64,000 nt of DNA from Maea johnstoni (Eukaryota; Annelida; Polychaeta; Spionida; Magelonidae): positions 39,219,909 to 39,283,908 of the forward strand of contig OZ012694.1 in NCBI GenBank assembly GCA_963942565.1. The letters are read 5' to 3'. Under the pieces are notes generated by a model. That model had not been told where the DNA came from. It ran no database searches and saw only the letters and a program-made list of their open reading frames with translations. Below are positions 45,247 through 56,325 of this stretch, piece after piece. Every line of letters starts with the position of its first letter. The stretch's first letter is position 1. Made by a program: the position numbers and the translations under genes.

Positions 45247-45346
45247 TGATACCAAGGGATGAATTGCAACTTCAGATCTGCATCGCGATAGCGGCATACA
45301 GAATACTCAAAATATCTCTTGCATATGGAGATATTTCAATATTTCA

Positions 45347-45472
<126 letters not shown>

Positions 45473-45574
45473 GTGATTTGGAAACTATTTTCTTTTTTTG
45501 TTTTGTTTGCATATTTCTGGGAATTTGTGCCATTTCCTATATAAAAATGTGTTTAGTATTCAGAAAATAAGCTT

Positions 45575-45680
45575 GCTCATTCGGGCAAGTGAGAACTCTA
45601 AAATGTATTTGCCCGATAACCCTTTTTTCGAAAATTCACTTGACGGACAAATGGGCAAGTACTTACGTCGGTTCCTGTGT
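45575..45680. mobile_element. Remnant of a GGGCAAGT-type element between TA arrays
   Basis: TTCGGGCAAGTGAGAAC and ATGGGCAAGTACTTACGTCGG with an inverted TTCACTTGACG step resemble the interior and right end of the element at 36998. It separates two long TA arrays. Confidence 0.4.
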
Positions 45681-45689
45681 GTAAATATA

Positions 45690-45992
<303 letters not shown>

Positions 45993-46341
45993 TTGTTGCT
46001 TTGGTTATTTTTGTCGGACACAGCTTTTTGGGCATTCTTTCTCTTTCTTTTTCTTTTTTACATTTTTTCTTTTTGGCATTTTTCCATTTTCTGGCAGTGA
46101 TGACCTGCATCTTCCTCATCATCATGAGAACAAGAGGGATGGCAATGTTCATCTCTTTCATTAGAGAACTAATCTAGTAGAGTGCCGGCCAGTGATAGGG
46201 GTCTACTAAAATATCAGCCAGAGGTCCATCGACCTGTTACTAATTAATTATTCTTCCAGCACAGTGATAACCTTAGAGAAATGGTGTTAGGGAATGAGTT
46301 TATGGATGGTGATCTGGTACACTATTTTAAACACATTTCCC

Positions 46342-46766
46342 AATCTTTAACAAATGTAGCTGGGAATAACCAGAAATCCTAAGATAATGCTAGGGAAATG
46401 CTTGGATTTACCAATCTTTACCATATGTAGCTGGGAACAACCAGAAATCCTAAGATAATGCTAGGAAAATGCTTGGATTTACCAATCTTTACCAAATGTA
46501 GCTGGGAGCAACCAGAAATCCCATGAAAATGCTATGAAAATGCTCGGATCTACTAATCTTTGCCAACTGTAGCTGGGAACAAGCAGAAATCCTATGAAAA
46601 TGCTAAGAAAATGCTTTGATTTACCAATCTTTACCAAATGTAGCTGGGAACAACCAGAAATCCTAAGATAATGCTAGGGAATGCTTGGATTTACCAATCT
46701 TTACCAAATGTAGCTGGAAATAACCAGAAATCCTATGATTATGCTAGGGAAATGCTTGGATTTCCT
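46342..46766 (+). repeat. Six-copy 71-bp tandem array derived from family C
   Basis: AATCTTTACCAAATGTAGCTG starts at 46342, 46413, 46484, 46555, 46626 and 46696. The unit continues GGAACAACCAGAAATCC, AAGATAATGCTAGGGAAATG and CTTGGATTTACC. Copies 3 and 4 share ATGAAAATGCT variants, which fits stepwise duplication. The copies are more alike than dispersed family C pieces. Confidence 0.95.
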
Positions 46767-47065
46767 AGAACACATATCCAATTTGGAAAGGCTGATTTAG
46801 GCTTAGAGTTATAACCCATTCATATCTCAATGATAGAATTTCTATCAACTAGAGCTGGGACGGAATACCAAGGAGCTCCCACCATAAGTGCTAGGGAAAT
46901 GGTAAGATTTTCCAGGAAGTCTCAGCAACATTTAGAAACAGTGCAGTAGCCCAAAAACACCTGCCTACTTTGAAAGAGAAGTATCAATCATAACATGACC
47001 AACAGCTCCATCTACTTTCTAAATCATATTTATTTCCAAGTATCAGAGAGCCACATATAAAGCTT

Positions 47066-47285
47066 TTAATCCATTTATGCAGGAATCTCATGTTGAAATA
47101 CCTATGGTACCTTTGAAAATAAGTTTGGGTATCAACTAAAATTTCAAAAAAAAAATTGAAGGAGGGTTGTGTGTTTTGTTGTTATCAACATTCTCCGTCA
47201 ATTATTTTCTTGAATTTGCTCTGTTTCCCATGATAGTGCCAAAATAGTCTAGGCGTTTTGGGCACTATAGACATGAATGGATTAA
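47066..47285 (-). mobile_element. Family B element
   Basis: Starts TTAATCCATTTATGCAGG and ends AGACATGAATGGATTAA. Confidence 0.7.
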
Positions 47286-47527
47286 GTTAGCAAATACAGC
47301 ATGTTACAGCAACAGGATGAGGACGTCCTTGTCCTTAGAATATTTGTGTGTTATTCTGCCACAGTGGTAAAAATGTGGCATGTGTGGTTAAAAAGAACGA
47401 GAATGGGGGGTGGGGGATTTCTTTGAAAGGGCCATGCTAGTATATGACCTTACTTGTTAGTAGATGTTGCAGAACTGAATAGCAATCAGATGAGTGGAAA
47501 AGCATCTAGTATGTGTTCTGCCAACTC

Positions 47528-48302
47528 GCTGTCTCTCACCACTGCCCAGCTGGGGCATGTGAGAAAGTTGCCAGTGACTTGGATCTAAGGTGTTGCCGTC
47601 TCTTACCACTGTATGGGTTCAAATTCTGGTGCATGTGAGAATGTTTCCAATGACTTGGAGTTAGTAGGTGGTGTTCAGGGATTTACCTTAACATTTTCAG
47701 GCAGGAGCAGCTTTGGCTCCTAAGATTTAAAGGTGATGGGCAAATAATCCCTATACTATGTGTGCAGCGCTCTGGTGACAATGTGCCAGAGGCACACCAT
47801 CCAGGTTAATGGAGGTCTGTGGGCATGCTCCCCCAGAAAGTTTTGAAAGCTATGTGCCCTGAGATGCATTTTGGAGCACTTTCAGCACTTAAAATAAGGG
47901 GAGAGAAAAAGTAGATTTTTTTAAAGTGCTGCAGTTGATATATAAAGTCCATTTGCAAACTTGGCTTCTATAATTTAACATCTGGTGGCAAAGTCATCTG
48001 CTCCAGGGGCAAAATGCCCCTAAGCACGGGTCAATCCCTGAGTGTCGTTTGCCGGGTACTCTGGTTCACTCCACACTTTCAGTCATGAATTAACATTAAT
48101 ATGGCAAAAAAGTGATGACAATCAAAACTCCAAATGCAGTATGTCTCTCGATCACCTCTGCATGGGTTCAAATTATGGTTAGGGCATGTAGGAAGTTTCC
48201 AGGGGCTTGGGGTTAGGTGATGTTGTTAGCCAGATACTGAGATATCCTCTACCACTTCCATTCATGGCAAAAAGTGACAACAATCAAAATTCCAAATACA
48301 GT
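47528..48302 (+). mobile_element. Tandem SINE-1 units, one split by another element
   Basis: GGGGCATGTGAGAAAGTTGCC near 47552, GGTGCATGTGAGAATG near 47628 and GGGCATGTAGGAAG near 48182 mark three units in the same direction. Each carries GTGACTTGG or a variant; the second and third also have GGGTTCAAATT as B box. The second resumes at about 48041 after a 365-bp insertion and ends ATATGGCAAAAAAGTGATG. Confidence 0.7.
47676..48040. mobile_element. CAGGGATT-ended element inserted in a SINE
   Basis: Left end CAGGGATTTACCTTAAC; right end, on the minus strand, CAGGGATTGACCCGTGC. 365 bp. The SINE continues correctly after it, which fixes both boundaries. The ends echo CAGGGCTCGA elements and may belong to the same superfamily. 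The flanking 8 bases (GTGGTGTT, AGTGTCGT) are not a clear duplication. Confidence 0.7.
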
Positions 48303-48309
48303 CTGCGGC

Positions 48310-48620
48310 TGGCCTGCGGCTGTTGCATGCAGGGTCAGTCTGTTACTTGCATATAGCTGTTGAAGGCGTTGAGTAATAATCTTATCAATAATGACCCTCC
48401 GTGACGACGATGAACAAGGGGAACTTTCCTTGATTAGCACCGCAACAATTAGCCAGGTATAAACACAGCCATTACGTACAGCATCATCAGATCACAGGAC
48501 GGGAGGGCCAGCCATCAACAAAGACGCACAGACACTTTGTGCCGATCGCCATCTCATATTTCCACCATATCATGGATCAAACAGCGCGCATATGTTATAA
48601 GATTAAACAAACTTTATCAT
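48310..48620. other. Repeat-poor block
   Basis: GC-richer unique sequence between the SINE run and the TAA microsatellite. No frame above 63 codons. It could be conserved non-coding DNA. Confidence 0.25.
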
Positions 48621-48732
48621 AAACAGAGACGTTCTAACTGCTGTGTTCTTGTTTCATTTACTTTCTTCCCTATAAGCTTTAATACTTAGATAATGGAAGA
48701 ATTGTTGTCCATCGCAACATTTATTTTCATAA

Positions 48733-48791
48733 TAATGATGATGATGATGATAGTAATATTAAAGATGATAATATTAATAACAATAATAATG

Positions 48792-48830
<39 letters not shown>

Positions 48831-49013
48831 TAATGATAATAATAATAATAATGATAGAAATAATAATAATGATAATAATTAATAATAATAATGATAATGA
48901 TGATAATAACAATAACAATAATAATAATAATAACAATAATAAAAATAATAATAGTAATTATAATAATAATGATAATGATGATAATAAGAATAATAAGAAT
49001 ATAAACAATGATA

Positions 49014-49067
<54 letters not shown>

Positions 49068-49076
49068 TAATAATAA

Positions 49077-49107
<31 letters not shown>

Positions 49108-49112
49108 AATAA
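48733..49112. repeat. (TAA)n microsatellite, left part
   Basis: About 380 bp of TAA with GAT, CAA and AAA variants. It continues at 50115 beyond an inserted element, giving an original array of roughly 450 bp. Long Ile, Tyr and Asn frames are artefacts. Confidence 0.97.
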
Positions 49113-50114
49113 TAGTGTTGTTCCGATTGTTCGAACATGCCGAACAGCATTTGTTTGTGCCTCCGATTACGATGATCGAATGCAATTTTACATGTTTGAA
49201 CAAAAAAACAAACTTTTATAAAAATTACTTTCAAAAAATAGGCGGACTTTCTGTAGTCTATCCGGACAGAAAAACCGAGAAACAAAAGTTTATTTACCTG
49301 TTTATTGCCCCACCAAACACGAAACACTGCCGGACCGCTCAAGAGAGTAGGGATGTCATCGATAGTCGACATATTGATAAATCGACATATCCACTTTCTC
49401 AATTAAATCGAATCAAAATGTTGGATATCAAATTGAAATAATCGATATTCTGTACCCCGAAAATGTCGTAAGATTATTAATAAAAAAAATATACTTTTCC
49501 CAGACATTTTCCTCTTAAACAAAACGAATCGAATCTAATCGATATATTGGAAAGAGTATAGCAATTAATCAAAAAAAAAAAGGGATATCAATGACATCCC
49601 TATAAATAATTATGCCATAAGTGCACGTTATGGCGTATCAAATCGTGTCGTATCGAATCAAAAAATATATCAATTAATCGAATCAATAAAACTTCATATC
49701 AATGACATCACTACAAGAGAGGTGGATGAAACTAGATCCAACACTCTCAGCATTCGACGTAAAAATGCCGCCATTACTATATAGCTTGTCAATCATGCAT
49801 TTGCTGGCAAGCCAGATACATTTCGCAGGTTGGCAAAGTGTGTTTGGAGTTTGAGGGGGCGCGTCCTGCTGCCAATCATTTAACAATTGATTTAAACGCA
49901 CGTGCGGTGGCTAGCCAGATACATTGATGGCAATTGCATGTGTGTGACTGACAGACAGCCAGGATTATGGGGTGATAAGTGGTACCTTATGTCTAAGGTA
50001 AATAATAATGGCGGCATGGAAAACCATGTACACAACTTCGATTATTAATCGGTCATCGGTCGTTCAGATGGACCGGTGATCGACTTGGAAAATTTTGACC
50101 GATTCCAAACACTA
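49113..50114. mobile_element. hAT-like element inside a TAA microsatellite
   Basis: The left end TAGTGTTGTTCCGATTG faces a right end that reads TAGTGTTTGGAATCGGTC on the minus strand. The element is 1002 bp. AATAATAA flanks both sides, as an 8-bp duplication in this target would, though a TAA repeat gives this by chance about one time in three. The interior has CCGATTACGATGATCG and GATTATTAATCGGTCATCGG but no transposase frame. A second element is nested inside. Confidence 0.7.
49340..49721. mobile_element. Nested hAT-type element with perfect 8-bp duplication
   Basis: CAAGAGAG occurs at 49340-49347 and 49714-49721. Between them the element (49348-49713, 366 bp) starts TAGGGATGTCATCGATA and ends, on the minus strand, TAGTGATGTCATTGATATG. 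An internal ATCAATGACATCCCTAT near 49594-49610 is a third, inward copy of the end, so a deleted or double-ended structure is likely. The interior is rich in ATCGAATC and ATCGATA steps. Confidence 0.85.

Positions 50115-50187
<73 letters not shown>
50115..50187. repeat. (AAT)n microsatellite, right part
   Basis: About 24 AAT units, continuous in register with the array at 48733. Confidence 0.97.
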
Positions 50188-50188
<1 letters not shown>

Positions 50189-50196
50189 GTCAATAA

Positions 50197-50438
50197 TAAG
50201 GCCTAAAAAAAAAGTTGTTTGTTTCCTGCAACCCTACTCTAACAAGTTTTTATTCCAAAAAATCCCTACCCTAGATTTTTTTTTTCCGCCCTCCAAACTC
50301 CCAATCAACGTAAAACAGGCATAAAACACACATTTTGGACCAAAAAAATTATAAAAAATATACATTTTACCGACCTACCTACCCTGTTTTTTTTCAGACC
50401 GTTACAGGAAACAAACAATTTCTTTTTTAGGCCTAATA
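50197..50438. mobile_element. AGGCCTAAAA-ended element, full copy
   Basis: Left AAGGCCTAAAAAAAAAG then TTGTTTGTTTCCTGCAAC; right GACCGTTACAGGAAACAAAC and TTTTTTAGGCCTAA. TACCGACCTACCTACCCTG lies inside. The best of three copies, about 240 bp, and it lies 10 bp beyond the AAT array. Confidence 0.8.
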
Positions 50439-50728
50439 ACAATACAAGGAGAAGAAGATATTGATAAAAAAGAACAAACCAATAATAATAAACATAACTA
50501 TGATCACAATAAGAACATAGCTAATGAGATAGCAATAACCCTAATGCATCCAATAGTAACATCTTGATGCTGTAGCACTCAAAAGTCAAGCTGGAGATGT
50601 TTTGTTCTTATGAGAAATCATTTAACCCTGCCTCAATAGTGTTACGTGCGGCACATGAGGATTTCTCTTAGAGGCTTCCAGCAATTCCTCTGCTCCCTTC
50701 CTGCCATCTGCAGAGCTGGCTCAGCCGA

Positions 50729-50752
50729 GGGGGGGGGGGGGGGGGGGGGGGG
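50729..50752. repeat. Poly-G tract
   Basis: About 24 G, next to GCCGAG. A CAG run lies at 50867-50886. Proline-rich and alanine-rich frames here are artefacts. Confidence 0.9.
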
Positions 50753-50999
50753 TGAGGGACTGTGGGTGCCGTGATTGATAAGCTTGTGGGGGTATATATT
50801 TTGTGGTCTTTTCAAGAGACATGTAGGACCCACCTGCTTGTCGCCCATGTGGGAGCACTACAGATAGCAGCAGCAGCAGCAGCAGCCTTGATTTATACAT
50901 TAAGCACCAGGCTAGATACACCCACATACAGGGGAACACAAAAATACCAATCCTCTCTACACCTGCCTGCTGGCACCTCATGTCTATATTTACTGTGCA

Positions 51000-51405
51000 T
51001 TTATGCACTTCATGATAGATCTGATTTTATTTGAAGGTCTGCCGACATGTTTATGCAGTTCACGATATATCTGATTTTATTTGAGAGTCTGCCTTGATGC
51101 CGTACAAAATATCCAGAGGACAAACTATCACTAACGGTCATTGCAAATGGACTTTGGTTCCATATAAAGGTCAAATAAACCATTTTGTTATACCTCATCC
51201 TATATTAAGAGTCATTTCATAATTCTGTCAGTAAAAGTGGAATAATAACACAAGCAGGTAAATAATTGCCAGTCAATAATCTCCCTTGTTATACCTCACC
51301 CTATGTTAAGAGTCATTTAATAATGCATGCTATCAGCCAGAAAGAGTGGAATAATTCTACAAGCAGGTGAATAATTGCCGGTCAATAATCTACCCTATTC
51401 CATCT
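51000..51405. repeat. Two local tandem duplications
   Basis: TATCTGATTTTATTTGA-type units of about 54 bp occur twice (51000-51105). GTTATACCTCACCCTATGTTAAGAG-type units of about 105 bp occur twice (51187-51290, 51291-51400), each with AAGCAGGTGAATAATTGCC. Confidence 0.8.
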
Positions 51406-51489
51406 CTGCCAGCCGCATTTGATTAATACGCCCAGGTGAAATGTGTTGGGCCAGTTGACAACTAACTATTAGTCAAACTGAAATAACTA

Positions 51490-51642
51490 TGATATTAGCT
51501 TGCCGAAACATTTATCAGGTGGTTGCAAGAATTCTTCAATGGATATGGCGATTAAAATTATAGTTTTAAGTACACTTAAGTACCTCGAAGGAATTATTTC
51601 CTTCTAGGACATTTTTGGGTGCCACAGGTATGAATGAATTAA
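51490..51642 (-). mobile_element. Family B end fragment
   Basis: Only the end GTGCCACAGGTATGAATGAATTAA is clear, with a diverged interior before it. Confidence 0.3.
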
Positions 51643-51659
51643 GTTTGAGCGAATTAGTA

Positions 51660-52440
51660 TTCAAAAATTATGGTGGTGATGATTGTTAATATAACTCCCT
51701 CCCCAAAAGATTATATCCATAGTGCATTAATCCCACTATTAATCTGATCCCAGCAAACCTGATAAATCAAGCTATTAAGCAAACCCACTCATCCATAGGG
51801 ATCTCCTTTTCAAATGCTGACTGGACTTATCATGCTTTTCTAATAAATATCTAAGAAATTACTCATAAATTCAATAAATATTTAGAGAAGAGTTGTCGGA
51901 TACTAAGGTTCTGATCAATATGTTTCTTAGATTTTTTTTTCTAAAAAAATGCCACGAAAAAGTCACAAAAATATATTCAATATAGTTAGGGTGCTCTATG
52001 CATAAATGCATAAATTCCATTGAATACTAAGGAATTCCAGAGACTTTCCAAGAAAATCCCAGGATTTCCTGGGTAGTCTGAGCTACATCTTTATGATACA
52101 TCTAAGAGTTGAGCGGTGGTGAATTGCTAACTCCCTATATACACAGGAGATACCGTCCATAGTGCATTAAAGCCACAACTAATCCTGGACCATCAAAACT
52201 GATCGGCCATTAAACGTATTCTGGAGCAAGGAATTCCAAAGATTTAACAAGAAAATCCCAGGATTTCCTGGGAAGTCTCAGCTACATTTGATAAGACTTC
52301 TTTGAGTGAATAGTAAACCTAAGAGTTTAGTGGTGGTGATGCTAACTCCGTACAGTGGAGATTCCATCCATAGTGCGTTAAAGCCACCATTAATCGCAGC
52401 CCATCAAACCTGATCGGCCATTAAACGTATCCTGGAGCAG
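51660..52440. repeat. Local duplications of a CCATAGTGCATTAA segment plus family C
   Basis: CCATAGTGCATTAA occurs at 51717, 52157 and 52368. The last two are 211 bp apart and share GATCGGCCATTAAACGTAT and CTGGAGCA, with a family C unit (AAAATCCCAGGATTTCCTGGG) in each. The first copy is older and separated by a family B-like remnant. Confidence 0.75.
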
Positions 52441-52444
52441 TGAA

Positions 52445-52800
52445 AGAAGATCACACCACACACAGAATCGTTATCCAGGCAATTAGTTAACTTAATTATG
52501 ACATAATGTTTCCTCCTTCACTCGCACAACTGTGTCTACCGTACATCACAAATCACGTTACTCGGCACTCGCTGCCCGCCAGAGTCCTGCATGACTGTAC
52601 GTGGTAGAGCGGCCCCAAAATGCTGTACGACGACCAAGTGTGAATGTTTTCCCACGGGCACATGTGCTACTAGTATACAGAGGAGAGGCATGCTCCTGGC
52701 ACATCAGTGAATTAAAACGACTCTCGTAATCGTTCTCAAGGGCTGATTCAAGCGAAATTACCCAAAGAGGAATGGTTTATTACCCTTATATGGTTTTTGG
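52445..52800. other. Repeat-poor block
   Basis: Unique sequence, GC-richer around 52560-52640, with no frame of note. It could be regulatory. Confidence 0.25.
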
Positions 52801-52857
52801 CCCTCAACTAAATGTGGCTTTAATAATTCCTAAGAATTAATGAAATAAAATAATAGT

Positions 52858-53290
52858 GTATACCATGTTAATATTGCGCATATAAAATAATGCGCCCAGC
52901 AGATAACTGCCTTTGATGTGCAGTTTAATCATTGCGCATTGATAACCTCCAGATCAAGTTGTGTGAGGGAGCCAAGGGTATGCAATCTGTATTTTGTCAC
53001 CAGCCAGGAACAGTGTTTTCTTGGTTGCAATCAGTAACCCTGATTAGTGGTTACCGGCATGTTTGATCACACTCGGGTGTGCGAGTTGTCTTCATCGTAA
53101 TTGAACTCAGTACCAGCAGAGGCCGCGAAGGGTCTTCATGTTGAATGACAAGCTATCATATCAGTGTGTTGAAGGATTAAAGAATAGGGATCCAATATCC
53201 AAATAATAGTGCGCAGTATAATAAATGCGGACTCCATGGGTGCGCAAAGTACGCATTAATTAAACTGCCCCAACATTTACACGGTATACA
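52858..53290 (+). mobile_element. TATACC-ended element, copy 1
   Basis: Left end TATACCATGTTAATATTGCG; right end, on the minus strand, CTGTATACCGTGTAAATG. Inside are GTGCAGTTTAATCATTGCGC, GTGCGCAGTATAATAAATGC and GTACGCATTAATTAAACTGC. About 220 bp in the middle (52965-53185) has no counterpart in copy 2. Confidence 0.65.
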
Positions 53291-53346
53291 GTAGTATTTT
53301 TAGGTCACTTATAAACTGGATTTCACCATGTACAATTTAATAAAGT

Positions 53347-53441
<95 letters not shown>

Positions 53442-53456
53442 CAGAGACAGAGACAG
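53347..53456. repeat. (AG)n microsatellite
   Basis: About 47 perfect AG units followed by GCAGAGACAGAGACAG. Confidence 0.98.
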
Positions 53457-53939
53457 AATCAATTATGAAGTGAGTTTATTTTCCACAATAATATCTAAGC
53501 ATAACACAACCTCATGGTTGGTTACAGACACTGCCTAATGTGCTGGAATATGTCTTAGCTTGCCAAGTATAAGGCATAGCTAGTGTATCCTAACATAGAT
53601 ACAGGTATGCTGAGGGGAACGCACAACATGCTAATACCTCGTCAGATCAGATCAAAATAGGTGAGCATCCTGCCCCATGACTGGCAGATATGCATCAGAC
53701 TGGCAGCTATGTTTTATGATACTGTGGATAGTTCTTTAACCTTTTCACATCTCATATAGTCTATATACTATATGAAATCCATCTCATAAAATCCATCAGA
53801 TCTTAAATCTTCATGCACCATAACCTAAAGTTGATTATAATTATATTGGTATTGTTGGTAGGAAATCAGGAAAATCATAATCATTATTTCTTCCATGGGG
53901 GTTGCCAGAAATATTAATATAGTCACTCTATCATGATTA

Positions 53940-54245
53940 GCCAGAGAAGTATAGGTACCACGGAAAATTACATAACACCCCTGTTTATCTATCTCACCCT
54001 TATAAAATTGTCCTTAGCTACGTTATATAGAGCATTGCTTAACACAACTATAAGTCAGAGAGTATAAATACCAAGGAAAAATGGTAAAACATTCTTGCTT
54101 ATCTATCTTACTCTTATTAAATCATCCTTAGCTAGATTATATAGAGTCACTAAACACAATTAAAAGCAAAAGAAGTATAAATACCAAGGGAAAATGACAA
54201 ACACTGCTGTTTATCCATCTCACCCTTATTAAATCATCCTTATAT
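53940..54245. repeat. Three-copy 113-bp tandem array
   Basis: AGTATAAATACCAAGG-type starts lie at 53948, 54061 and 54174. Units share TTATCTATCTCACCC and TTAAATCATCCTTAGCTAG. Confidence 0.9.
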
Positions 54246-54299
54246 AAGAGGGATACAAAAAATGAGGATCAAGGCTGCAACGTGGAGAGGAAAATATAG

Positions 54300-54590
54300 T
54301 CTGTCAGAGGTCGTTGGGTGGGATCCAAGGCGTATTATTGGCCCTGATACATGTAAATCTCTGGCTCATTGACAGGCGGCGGGCCCCCCTGTGAGTCACA
54401 GAGAAAGGGAGAGAGCATGCTGGTCGCAGTGAGGCAAGAATAAGTGTATGCAGAGCCTGGCTGGAGTAGGGGTAGGAATAACACTGCTCTGTGTGAAGAT
54501 TATTGGTAGAACACTTGAGCTCTGGTGGTCTAAACAAACACGACCAACACAAACTTACAAACAATGGCTTCAGGACCATTAACACACTTA
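54300..54590. other. Repeat-poor block, GC-richer
   Basis: Unique sequence with CTCATTGACAGGCGGCGGG and GTGAGTCACAGAG (an AP-1-like TGAGTCA). A minus frame of 93 codons has no domain features. Confidence 0.25.
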
Positions 54591-54591
54591 C

Positions 54592-54806
54592 TTAACCCTT
54601 ATGCTGCTGGTTGCATAAATTTGGCCATTACAAAATGATGCAAAAAAGCTAAAAAATGACTGAAACCCTGGGAACATGGTACTCATCTAAGAGTTCTTAG
54701 CGAGAGCTATCCAATGAATACCAACATGACAGGGTTTATAAGAGTTTCAAAAATCTTTGCGTCCTTGTGCTTTGGATGAAAGTAGCCTTAGCATTGGAAA
54801 GGTTAA
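54592..54806 (+). mobile_element. Family A element
   Basis: Complete from TTAACCCTTATGCTGCTGG to GCATTGGAAAGGTTAA. Confidence 0.85.
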
Positions 54807-54856
54807 TGTTTGCAGCTGCTAAAAGAATCCTATTCAGAGTAAAACCTAAGCAGAGG

Positions 54857-54858
<2 letters not shown>

Positions 54859-54894
<36 letters not shown>

Positions 54895-55590
54895 TTGAAT
54901 TTATATAGCGCCATTTCCATTCATAAAATGTTCAAAAGTGCTGCACATTGTCATAGTTTGAGTCATAGTCAATAACGCCTCAATGGGCGAGCCTGAAAAG
55001 GTGTGTTTTGAGACACTTCTTGAAGGCCTGACACAATATAGAATCCTTCAGGTGTTGTGGAAGCGCATTTTTATGATCTCGGTGCACTAATGGCGAAAGT
55101 GCGATCTCCAAATTTGAGTCTAGTCTAGGGTTAATATAAGGCACGAGCAGCTCCTTGATGTAGTTAGGTGCAAGTCCGTTTAGCGCCTTGTATACCAGCT
55201 GTAGGACCTTAAATTGGATGCGGAATTTGATTGGTAGCCAGTGAAGCTTGATGAGAACAGGTGTGATATGTTCATACTTCCTGGTTCTCGATACTATCCT
55301 TGCAGCATTGTTTTGTAGTTGCTGCAGCTTTTGCACAATCAAATCCTGTTGTATTCCAATTTTATCAGGAGAGCATTGCAGTAATCCAAGCGAGACATCA
55401 CCAGTGACTGCATCACTGTTTTTGTGGCATCTTCTGTTAACACACGTCTCGCTTTTCCAATATTTCTCAGGTGAAAGCTAGATTTTTTGACAACACTTTT
55501 GACATGGGGTGCCATGATCAATTGAGAGTCAAACATAGCTCCTAGATTCCGCACAGGCTCAGATGCAACGGACACATGTCATGTTGTAAA
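54859..55590 (-). mobile_element. CR1/L2-type LINE, 3' end, 5'-truncated
   Basis: On the minus strand the conceptual protein holds the C-terminal part of a non-LTR reverse transcriptase: VRNLGAMFDSQLIMAPHVKS, then SRLDYCNALL, then LQQLQNNAARIVSRTRKYEH and LHWLPIKFRIQFKVLQLVYK, typical of CR1, L2 and related clades. The upstream segment is 55575-55339 and the downstream 55342-54980. They are in different frames, so one frameshift lies near 55340. The 3' tail has ATATAGCGCCATTTCC near 54901-54918 and ends in a (TTA)n run (54859-54893). The catalytic core and endonuclease are missing. It is a dead copy; the match to family is clear at residue level, the exact clade is not. Confidence 0.88.
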
Positions 55591-55616
55591 TGGACAAATT
55601 ATATATCATATACCCT

Positions 55617-55824
55617 GTTGATATTGCTGCAGTTTAATTAATGCATACTTTGCGCATCCCCTCGAGTCCGCATCCATTAAACTGCGCACCATTATTTGGA
55701 TATCTGATTCCTATGACTTGATAACTTGTCATTTAACACCTGTATGCAATAATACAACTGCGCAGTTGAGGAAGTTGCCTGCCGAGCAAATTATTCTATC
55801 CCTGCAAAATTAACACAGTATACA
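55617..55824 (-). mobile_element. TATACC-ended element, copy 2, inverted to copy 1
   Basis: Left end ATATACCCTGTTGATATTGC; right end, on the minus strand, CTGTATACTGTGTTAATTTTG. On the minus strand ATATCCAAATAATGGTGCGC and GCATTAATTAAACTGC align with copy 1. It lies about 30 bp upstream of the truncated LINE. Confidence 0.7.
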
Positions 55825-55979
55825 GGAAATCTTTAAGACAAGCCCTGAGATGGTCAAGTGGAGGTTTCTTTTGCTAAGTGAGCGAGTGTCAGCAGAATAC
55901 ACTGTATTTAGTTAAACTATTAACTAGGAGCTAGTCTAAGCCTATCCTTGAGTAAGTGTTAGTCTGGTATCCCTTTCTG

Positions 55980-56325
55980 AATGTAGCTGAGACTTCCTAG
56001 GAAATACTGGGATGTTCTAAGGATAATCCTAGATATTCCACTCCTCATTTGGTATTAGGGATTTGGGCTAGGTTCTTTAATCGGACAATAAAGGCTAGGC
56101 ATGCACTGCATAATAGATATCAGGTTTCTTTAAGCTACCCTGGTGCCATCTATGACCAAACATGGGAACTCCTAAGCAAAGAAACAATCAAGAACTTGTA
56201 TACAAAAAGTAGCATTTAATTGAATCACTGTTACTGAATGTAGCTGATTTCCTGGACTAGACTTCCTAGGAAATTCTAGGAATTTTCTGAGGTATTTCTT
56301 GGTATTGCAAGCTTCATTTGGTATA
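55980..56325. repeat. Two family C units in a local duplication
   Basis: ACTTCCTAGGAAATACTGGG near 55990 and ACTTCCTAGGAAATTCTAGG near 56262. Blocks with GGGCTAGGTTC and AGGCATGCACTGCA near 56070-56115 recur near 56645-56690, so a longer duplication spans the area. Confidence 0.6.

Noticed and set aside
48686-49441. Frames of 202 and 238 codons rich in Asn, Ile or Tyr; likewise 42182-42561
   Set aside because: They come from TAA microsatellite sequence and adjoining repeat elements.
54980-55575. A host protein gene on the minus strand
   Set aside because: The motifs are those of the C-terminal part of a non-LTR reverse transcriptase, with a frameshift and a LINE-type tail.
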